A model generated the notes under the pieces. It had not been told where the DNA came from, searched no databases, and saw only the letters and a program-made list of their open reading frames with translations. A stretch of DNA of 64,000 nucleotides. Origin: Plazaster borealis (lineage: Eukaryota; Echinodermata; Asteroidea; Forcipulatida; Labidiasteridae). Shown piece after piece: positions 1 to 8,400 of the stretch (its first letter is position 1; every line of letters begins with the position of its first letter). The position numbers were made by a program, and so were the translations under genes. The stretch is from assembly GCA_021014325.1 (NCBI GenBank), contig CM037470.1, positions 2,604,001 through 2,668,000 of the forward strand, read 5' to 3'.

Positions 1-66
1 TTAGGCCCTATGCATTTGAGAATTGAAAGTGTGTGTGTATACAAAATGTTACGGTGAAATTCTTAC

Positions 67-396
67 CGTGAACTACAAGATCTGAGTTCTTATCACCGGA
101 TGAAATGAATCCCTGCACTTGACACCTGTAGTTGCCAGCATTACTCAACTCGACATTTATGACAGAGTAGTTGCAACTTCCAATCTTTAGCTTTTTCATC
201 GCCGACTCGTCTTCAATGGTTTTCGCCCTGCAGCTAGCTAGCGGACCTGATGTATTTTTGTTATCGACATATTTGAACCACCTGGCATAGCTGTTTCGGT
301 TACAGTTGTTACAGTTCTCTTGCCACTGACACTCAAGTGTCGCGTTGTCTCCACGCAAGGCAGTCACACTCGGGGACGTCGAAATATTAACCACTC
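67..396 (-). CDS. Ig gene exon 2: Ig-like domain
   Basis: This is a 330-bp exon with phase 1 at both ends, acceptor ...gacgtag and donor gtaaga. It reads as one Ig domain: strand-B cysteine in NATLECQW, a WFKY tryptophan region, and the NAGNYRC form of the conserved D-x-G-x-Y-x-C motif before strand F, ending SDLVVHG. Extra cysteines (QENCNNCNRN, ASCRAK, GSCNYS) suggest additional disulfides. Sequons such as NAT and NTS are present. The next intron leaves the window. Confidence 0.65.
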
Positions 397-1142
397 CTAC
401 GTCACAATAGAAATACTGTGTAAACACGTAAGACACACACAATCTAGATGTCTAGTAAGTTAGCTTTAATTGTGTTGTTCAGTTCGACAATGGGGTATTT
501 TATTATAAACACAGTTTTTCCCGTCCAATGACCAAAAAGGCTACAAACGGTCGCAATGTTTTTTTAAACTTGGTATTCAAGAAAATGTTTTAGTAAAGGT
601 TTTGTCCTGACTTTGCAACTTCTCCGTCCTCCAGATCAAAAGTTCTATTTAGTATAGTTTTCCCGCCTTTTTCGGCAAAACAGCAGCTAATTTCACTTTC
701 ATGCATTCGTACTAAAAAGAAATTTGCATATTCAGTGTAGAAACCGTCATTTAATTTCACTTTGAGGCATGCAGATTTGTGTAGCATTATTCAATTGAAC
801 TTTATATGGCGTTCTTTTTAGCCATGCGAAATCGGCATTCAACTTAGCAGAGTAGGGATTTCTGCGCAGCGCTGCTGCTAATTTCAATGCTGTTTGTGTG
901 GATTGTTAAATTGAATGGTTATCTAATTTTGTTAAGTTAAAATCTACAAAATCAGCCATGCTTTGGGATTGGTGATATTGTAGAGAAATGCATTATTTCT
1001 AAACGAACGAAAAAATATATATTATAAAATAAATAAAATAAATAAACAATAATATCTTTTTGATGGCACATTGTATTGACTTACCATTGATTATTTGTGC
1101 CTGATTACTTATCATTAGATACGAAATGAAGATGACGATCAT
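67..1142 (-). CDS. Ig-domain protein gene, 5' part (partial; continues off left edge)
   Basis: Two exons on the minus strand join in frame. The first encodes a signal peptide and the second an Ig-like domain, so the product is probably a secreted or cell-surface Ig-superfamily protein. Both exons end in phase 1 with GTAAG-type donors, which is usual for Ig-domain exons. The intron after the Ig exon runs off the left edge, so further domains, any membrane anchor and the 3' end are not visible. The ligand and function cannot be told from this piece. No other exon was recognised between the two. Confidence 0.6.
1085..1142 (-). CDS. Ig gene exon 1: start codon and signal peptide
   Basis: The ATG at 1142-1140 is the first true ATG in this frame. 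It opens 19 codons with a hydrophobic core (MIVIFISYLMI) followed by a polar SNQAQIIN stretch that could hold the signal-peptidase site. The exon ends after one base of the next codon at a consensus donor (gtaagt, reading 1084 downward). The next exon enters in phase 1, which supports the join. The 5' UTR was not delimited. Confidence 0.55.
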
Positions 1143-1264
1143 CTTAATATTCGACGTTTCACTTCCGTGATGAAACTCAACGATCCTCGAAAATGTTCTG
1201 AAATATGCGAGGAAAATTACTAGTTTCGTCACCAAATATTATTTTTGAAGCGTTTTCCGGACTA

Positions 1265-1500
1265 TTAGACTCTAAACACCCTAGGGTCAGAATTGACCCG
1301 GTTCAGGGTCCCATGGGTCTTAACCCATTTTGGGGTCAGTGTACCGGGGAATCTGTGTCAAAATGACCAAGAAATGGGTTAAACTGACGCAGAATCCGAG
1401 CTACACTTCAATTTTCCAACCAGTTTTGGGGTCAGCCTGACCCAGAAATGGGTCAGGCCCCCTGGGACCCGGAATCCGGGTCAATTCTGACCCGTGTATG
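1265..1500. repeat. Palindromic GGGTCA/TGACCC-rich element
   Basis: Multiple GGGTCA and TGACCC motifs face each other, for example gggtcagaattgacccgg at the left end and gggtcaattctgaccc at the right end. The ends are inverted repeats of each other, as expected of a foldback MITE. It sits upstream of the Ig gene's first exon. Confidence 0.5.
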
Positions 1501-2276
1501 TCCGAAATGGACCTCGGTGGTCCGACAACTGACTCTACGGACATAAAAGGTCTAACAAAGTGATTACAATCTGTTGTCTGACATAATGATATCGGGGGAA
1601 TCCACAAGTGGGTCGACCATATTGACAACCTCCGATCCCCCATGTGACTTAGCAGTAAACAAACAGCGATTATTATTTTTTTTTGTAAGGCCATTTTGAA
1701 CCGTTAGCATAGATTTTATACCAGGTTTGCATTTTAATAATAATAATAATAATTTTTGTTTTAAGGTATCAAAGGTATTATACAGGATTGATATGGATAC
1801 AAAAAAAAACACAGTTTAATTTTAGTCTGGAAGCTTACTACAATAAAGAAACTACTTTTTTCTGTTAAATATTTCCCTTTTATATGAAGTCATATTCAAG
1901 AAAAATGCATTCTGAAAACCTTTAAAAAAACACCAGCTGATTTTGGGTTTTACAACCAAAATTAAGGACAATGTGTTTACATGCTGAAATTTGTGCATGG
2001 TTTGTCACTATTTTCTCCCGACTCATACAACGGATTAAATCCAAATTTCCACAGGTTTGTTATTACATGGTTGATCACACAAAACATGAACATTACCAGC
2101 GACTATGTCAGCTCTAACATTCCTGTATAAACCTAATACCTTTAAATTTGTATTTTGATGATAGATGTGTGTTTATTATACAAAACAGAATGTTTAGTGT
2201 TTACAGTCTTACCGTGTTCCTTCCAAAGATTGATTCATTCGTCCGTGTATAGTCCCTTGTGCTTCGCATACTCGTA

Positions 2277-2468
2277 ATGAAACAACAAGCTATTCTAATT
2301 TCGCTTTTACTTATAACAATATTTTTTTCGAAAGCCGGAGTGAAAATACCTATGAATCACGTTCTGACACGTGAATGCTGCGGCCCCAGATGCGGTTGGT
2401 ACTGCAGTTTTGTGCTGTTTTCTAAACAAGTAGACACTAGCTGTATTCAGCTGAAACTTTTCCAATAA
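2277..2468 (+). CDS. Possible small secreted cysteine-rich peptide
   Basis: This is a 63-codon frame from ATG at 2277 to TAA at 2466. The N-terminus (MKQQAILISLLLITIFFSKA) looks like a signal peptide: a short polar start, a long hydrophobic core and small residues at the end. The rest is short with clustered cysteines (RECCGPRCGWYC, then one more C), five in all. An AATAAA polyadenylation motif overlaps the stop at 2464-2469. I recognise no family, and an odd cysteine count is unusual for a processed peptide. It could be chance, or one exon of a longer gene. Confidence 0.22.
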   Translation: MKQQAILISLLLITIFFSKAGVKIPMNHVLTRECCGPRCGWYCSFVLFSKQVDTSCIQLKLFQ

Positions 2469-3730
2469 AAATGTGACTTTTAATTTATCTTTCTTGATAA
2501 TTTTGCCTATAAATCAGCATAACGTTGACAAAAACCAATCTATGACCCTACCATTAATATAAATAATATAGATGTTTCCGGAAACAACGATACTCCGAAG
2601 ATACGGATGAATACTGGAATATTATTTTAGAATCAGTCATGAAACTTTGCCGTGTGTTATCTAAGCGGAAATGCCCAGTCCCACTACTTGATTTACAGTG
2701 GGGTTTTTTCAGCTTTGAACAATTTATTATATGAAGAAGAAAAAACCCGAGAAAAAAACACCCGGAAGTCACCTGACCAGTTGAAAGCACGTGATGCTGC
2801 GCGATGCGTTGTGTTTCAGATTGGAGAGTAGATTTCCATTTTTTGGACGTACCAAAGAGACATTTTTTTCTAATCGAGGGAGGAAGGACGGGGAAGGTGG
2901 GTATATAATATCACACAGAGAATTGTTGCGAAAGGCCGGGGGTATTTTTATTGTTTGCTTTTGAAAGAGGGTGACATATCGGTTCCTGCCTTTTTTTCCC
3001 CGAAAAATTAAACCTAAATGAAAAACAACTAAAATAATTTAATAAATAATAATAGCTTAAACAGTCACAACACAATTAAAACGGGAGCCAAGCCTAATGC
3101 TGCTAATACGAGTGGATAACTAACGTACTACAAACACATACACTTAAACCAACCCTTTAATAAAATTATTTTTTTGGCTTTTATTGCAAGACAATTTGGT
3201 TTAATGACTGGGTTTTAAGTAACTCATTTTGAGGTGAATTTTCTTTAAGATCACTGACCACGTGACTGATGACTACTTATGCACCCACTTGTGGAATATA
3301 ATATATGCAAAGTGATGTATCATCCCACAATTGTAATCCCAATGCAAACCAAAACATAATAATATTATTTATGTTGATGTGAAAGGGCGTTATGAGAATA
3401 GCAGAATCAAAGTTTCAGTTCATAGAGCTATCTAATAGTAGCTCTTGTTTCAACCTCATCGGAAACACGGAAAACATTTTACGGGGCGCCCTCTTGTGAA
3501 ACTCTTCCTCACACTGGTTACATCCCGGGAAGGCTTTAATTTCTATAAAAACCACTAGATACTCCATGCGTTTTGGGAATTGGGACCCTAGTTGCAGTAC
3601 GCTTATTTTGTACAGATTTACACTTCGTCAAGGAAACTCACCATTGTACTATTTTTCATAAATGCTGCTGCGGACGTGATAGTTTAAAGGCAGCTGCGTG
3701 GTCAAGGTGTTTGTTGTAGGTCCATGCGGC

Positions 3731-3912
3731 CTGGGTCAAATTTTTATAAAAGCCTGTAGGCCTAAGCTGCCAAAATCTTGCTTAGCAGAAACAGGTTACC
3801 AGCCAATATTCCATGAAGTTGACATTGTTGCGACTGGTGCCCCACTCATTTGTTGTTTAGCAAATAAATTTGCTGAGCAGCATTTTATGCTAAACAGCTT
3901 TATGAAAATGGA
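3731..3912. repeat. TTAGCAGAAAC palindromic MITE-like copy
   Basis: It contains cttagcagaaacaggttaccagcc, a central gactggtgccc and an inverted second half (gctaaacagctttatgaaa). The same organisation recurs at 28678-28857, 33735-33905 and 42003-42185, so it is a dispersed foldback element. Confidence 0.55.
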
Positions 3913-4036
3913 CTTTGTAGCTGTCTTGGTTATAAAAATGTACGTTCCCTTCAGATTGGGCGCTTTGGGTTCTTAATTAAAGCGTTTGTAAATTATACGC
4001 CGGAAAGATGAATGATTACACAACTATACCCCGAAT

Positions 4037-4152
4037 TGTGTGGTTTTCCTTTTACTTCATGAACTACGGTCCGCCATTTTGTAGAACCTTACATTTTTGA
4101 CTTCACAAAATGGCAGACCGTGTTAGTTCACGAAGTAAAAGGAAAACCACAA
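4037..4152. repeat. Inverted repeat (hairpin-forming)
   Basis: The left arm, with ggttttccttttacttc and ccgccattttgt, is matched by an inverted right arm with acaaaatggcagac and gaagtaaaaggaaaacc. The arms are about 45-50 bp with a short spacer. It is probably a small foldback element. Confidence 0.6.
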
Positions 4153-5254
4153 TTTCGAGGGCTATAGTTGTGTTAATCATTATATTCTACTTTTAAAACA
4201 TCTTTCCAACCATATAATTTCTTAACATGCTTTTTATTACCCAAAGCACCCAATCCAAGGCAACGTGTCCCTTTAAGATGTTATTAGCTAACTCCAAACT
4301 TAGGCAAACTTCCCACCCCCACCTCCATCCCCACCCCACCCCTAATTCCATTCCCAATGCCGATTTGGTGAATGTTATCCTGATCTGAGAGCCGTTATAT
4401 CTGCAGTGTTGTGCCATCTTGCATGGATGGTACCTGGTTTACAGCCCAATGTCATTATAATATAAGCTTACAAAACAAATATATCAGTAAATTGTGTTTG
4501 TGTAAATCGTAACGTTACTTGAAACTAAAACAAAGTGAGGACCTTTCTATCCTTAATATGGAAAAGAGAAAGTTGAATTCAGTTTCAGTATTAATATTCT
4601 TTCAGAACCTAATTCATTAAACGAAATAACCTCATTGATGATTGTTGTATTTTTTAAACAAAACATGGTTTTGTGGGGTAGAATTTAGTATGATCCAACG
4701 ACCCGTTTACATCTGTGCGCCCGTTGCTGCCGACAAAAACGAGCACAAAATTGTGACGATTTTAAGCTGTCAGGAAGACCTTGTTCTATTAAAACTCAAA
4801 CGTTTAAACAATAAAATAACACCTGGAGAAACGATTTCACTTGATAGCTTAAAAAAGTTTGTACTTTCAGTCAAGTCAGTTATTTTGTAGTGACTTGGAA
4901 GTACATTTTTTTCAGATTTATATTGTATTGTTTTTATTTTGCAAAATATGTAATCTACCTTTAAACAAAATTTAAGGAAAGAAACAGTGTACAATAAGAT
5001 TCACAAACAGATACAGAAATATTATTCCAAAAATTACATTGTTGTAGACCTCCAGCCACTAACTGCCACTTCACAAGAAATTAAACGTTCCATAAAGAAA
5101 AGAAGAAGAAAAAAACATGCACGGAATTATGACAGCTTCTTTAAACAGACCCAAGTCTGAGAGTTTTGTAGGTTAGACTTGATTTCAAGTCTGAAACAGT
5201 ACAGTTTTTGTCCGCATCCGATCCTAATCGCACACAGTGATTTGGGCGCAGAGT

Positions 5255-5400
5255 CTAGCGTTTCGACCCCTTCCTCCCAGTGGGCGTGGTGGACTTGGCA
5301 CCAGGGCGGGAACTTTTATTGGATGCATCTTTCTTGCCATGTTTTCTCCTTGAGCCCTTGGCACTTCCAGAACCAGAGTGTTCCTTTGTAGACAATCGTG
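5255..5400 (-). CDS. CXorf65-like exon 5: basic tail and stop
   Basis: A strong pyrimidine tract and cttcag acceptor lead into ARLSTKEHSGSGSAKG, then SRRKHGKKDASNKSS and TPTGRKGSKR, then TAG at 5257-5255. The exon enters in phase 1 as required. The tail is low-complexity and strongly basic, consistent with a disordered or nucleic-acid/tubulin-binding end, but no motif is recognised. Confidence 0.7.
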
Positions 5401-8400
5401 CTGAAGGAAAAAAAAAGGAACAACTATCTTTTAAAGGAACAAAATGTCTTTATGGTGTGTCGTGGCCGAGCACCAGACACAAGCTCTGGTGTTTCTGATC
5501 AGGAGAGTGTGGGTTCCAGTCTCGGTCATAACACTTGTGTCCTTAACCCTAACGGCACCAAATCCATCAAAATCAATCGGTGGAATATGGTTGATTTTGT
5601 AAGATTTGGTACACCACCAGATTGAAACATTTGGTTGATTTTGGTGGAGTTGGTTTTTTCAGCTATTTTAAAGTTGGTCCTTTAGCCATTTCAAACCACT
5701 GCTTGATTTTGGTAGAGTTGGTCTTTTTGTGTTGAATTGAATGCAGTGTTAGGCCCTACACTATACCATGTACATTGTACATACATAACTGCAATGTAGT
5801 CTGTGATACTGTGTACTTCATCAAATGCTAGTTTTATGCATACTACAGTACACACATTCCTGACATTTATTTAGGGATCAGTAAATAAACAATGCATGTA
5901 TTATAGCTCAATACAATGACTTGGGTACTGCATGTACTTTTTATACACTTGCATTGTGTTCTATTGTTTATTAGGGTCGCCAGTTCCATTCATAGCCCTA
6001 AGTTTGTTCAATCATGGAGGAAGGAATATTCCTTCCTCCATGGTTCAATTCAATCAACATTTATTTCAGTTGGTTGATTGTGATGGATTCAGTACTTTAA
6101 CAACCAGTAGTGACACTAGAGTTTGAAGCCTACTGTACCAAGTCCATCAAAATACTCCAAAGTGTTAGTGATTGATTCTGATGGATTCAGTACATATGCA
6201 AAAAATAAATTGGTTGATTATGATGGATTCAGTACAGTTGCACATTTACTGTCTCTCAATTGATTGATTTTGGCGGATTTGGTATGGTTTCTAGCCAAAA
6301 CACCTAGGGAGTTAGGGTTAAGCAAGATACTTTACCATGATAATGGCATTGTTCTTCGGATGAGACATTAAAAAAGAACCCAGAACACTTATCGTGGATG
6401 AGTAGGGGTTAACGCTGGTGTTTCTGGTTCACATAGCAATCACCCTTGTCTACTGGTTTCACTTATAAGACATCCTTGGTTTCGCATTACCAGAAATAAT
6501 CAGCCTTAAGCTGTTCACAAACATAAAACACAGTTCCTGCCTTTTAGCTGCTGTACAGTTCCTGCCTTGTAGCTGCTGCTGTACATTAATCCTTGCAATC
6601 CTTAAGCCTTGCAAAACCAAAACAAAGTGTACAATAGGAAAGAGCAAGTGATTCTCTGTGGTGTTTATGTTGCCATTGTTTGTTGTTTTTAAATCTCATA
6701 TCACAAGTTTCAACAAGGTGATGGAATTGTGCATTTCATTTTATTTCACTTTATTTTCCACAGTATCAATAAATAAAAATACAGTATCACTCAAGAGCGA
6801 TCAGTTTAAAGAATACAATACAGTAAAGATATATCAAGATGAAAATAAATATGATACCGCAGAGGGATCCATTTTAGAAGCAGAGCTTGTAGGCAATGGT
6901 CCCTAAAGACATGCATTTGCATTGAGACACATATTAATTACACTTCGGTGAACCAAAAGGTCCGAGGGCGAGGCGAGATCAAAAAATAGTAAAAATATAT
7001 CTCAATGCACATGCATGTAAACTCAAAACATTTGATCATACAAGCATGGAATTTTGCACACAGTCAGCAGAGTACGTCATATCAAAAGTTGATAAAAAAT
7101 CCAACAGTGCAATCTCCATAAAATATAAGACATTCATTTGAATCCATTGTGCTGCGTACAAATCATGCCTGCAGGAAGTCCATGCTTTCCCTTACGAAAA
7201 TGTCTTGTGATATTCCTGTGGTTTTGCCAAATACCACATGAATTACCACATGATTTTGAGTACCACACAAGATCCTGTGGTAAATTACCACAGGAATAAC
7301 GCATGTCATGTGGTATTACTGTGGTATTGATAACTACCACATGGAGTACCACAAGAGTTTGAAACATGACAGGAATACCACATGAATTCCTGTGGTAAAT
7401 TACTACAAGAAATGCATGTCATGTGGTATTACTGTGGTATTGCTACTACCACATGGAGTACCACAAGAGTTTGAAACAGGTCTCGATATGACAGGAATAC
7501 CACACAAATTCCTGTGGTAAATTACCACAGGAAATGCATGTCATGTGGTATTACTGTGGTATTGCTACTACATACTCTGTTGACAAAACACTATCCAAGT
7601 CATGTTCCGCACGGCAAGAAGATGCGTACTCTTGGTAAGATTGCGTGTACTTTCTAGCTGGCTGTCAAGTACACAAAGGTTTTGCCCGACGACATGCGCG
7701 CGCATGTTATGGTTTTCGAGTGATGTCAGCTAGGTCACATCGTCTGTATACATCAATCCTTTGACAAATTGCACCACCACATTAAAGAAAACATAATTAT
7801 TATCTTGTTGTGAAGTAGTGATGACATGAATTGGTGGAAGGGGGGGGGTCAGAGAAGGTAGATCTTACCCAAAAAGGCTGCATCAATTGCTTGGATATCG
7901 TTCAACAGTGGAATGTAGTGGGGTTTCTGGGTCCCTTCATTTTCTACACAGTAAAAAAAAAGATACATATTTCAATGATCAACTGATAAGGTAGGGGTTG
8001 ATGTAGTTTAAAACACCACCCTGGAAACTCAGTGTAGATGGCATTAACCGTAACTTCTCCCAAGTGGTTGGAATCTGACTATGGTGGTATGCCTGATCCC
8101 ATGTAAAGCATGATCAGTTCACTAGTATAGTCCTCAGTCCAACACCATTCAGTAACTCAAAACCAAAACTGCTGTACTCTGATTATGGTGGAATGCCTGA
8201 TCCCACCTACAGCATGATCGGTTTACTAGTACAGCCCTCAGTCCAACACCATTAACTCAACACCCAAACAGTTAGACTCTGATTATGGTGGTATGCCTGA
8301 TCCCATAAGCATGATCGGTTTACTAGTACAGCCCTCAGTCCAACACAATACAGTAACTCAACACCCAAACTGTTGGACTCTGATTATGGTGGTATGCCTG

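Larger units (their letters stand above)
1143..5254. other. Intergenic region, repeat-rich
   Basis: It lies between the Ig gene start and the 3' end of the CXorf65-like gene. It holds the GGGTCA/TGACCC palindromic block (1265-1500), a TAA run near 1736, a possible small secreted peptide ORF (2277-2468), a MITE-like copy (3731-3912) and an inverted repeat (4037-4152). Other open frames here have no signal, motif or splice support and I regard them as chance. Confidence 0.6.

Noticed and set aside
2206..2245. Minus-strand ATG followed by a GTAAG donor, as an upstream exon of the Ig gene
   Set aside because: Eight codons ending in phase 2 do not join to the phase of any visible exon, and the downstream signal-peptide exon already has its own start.
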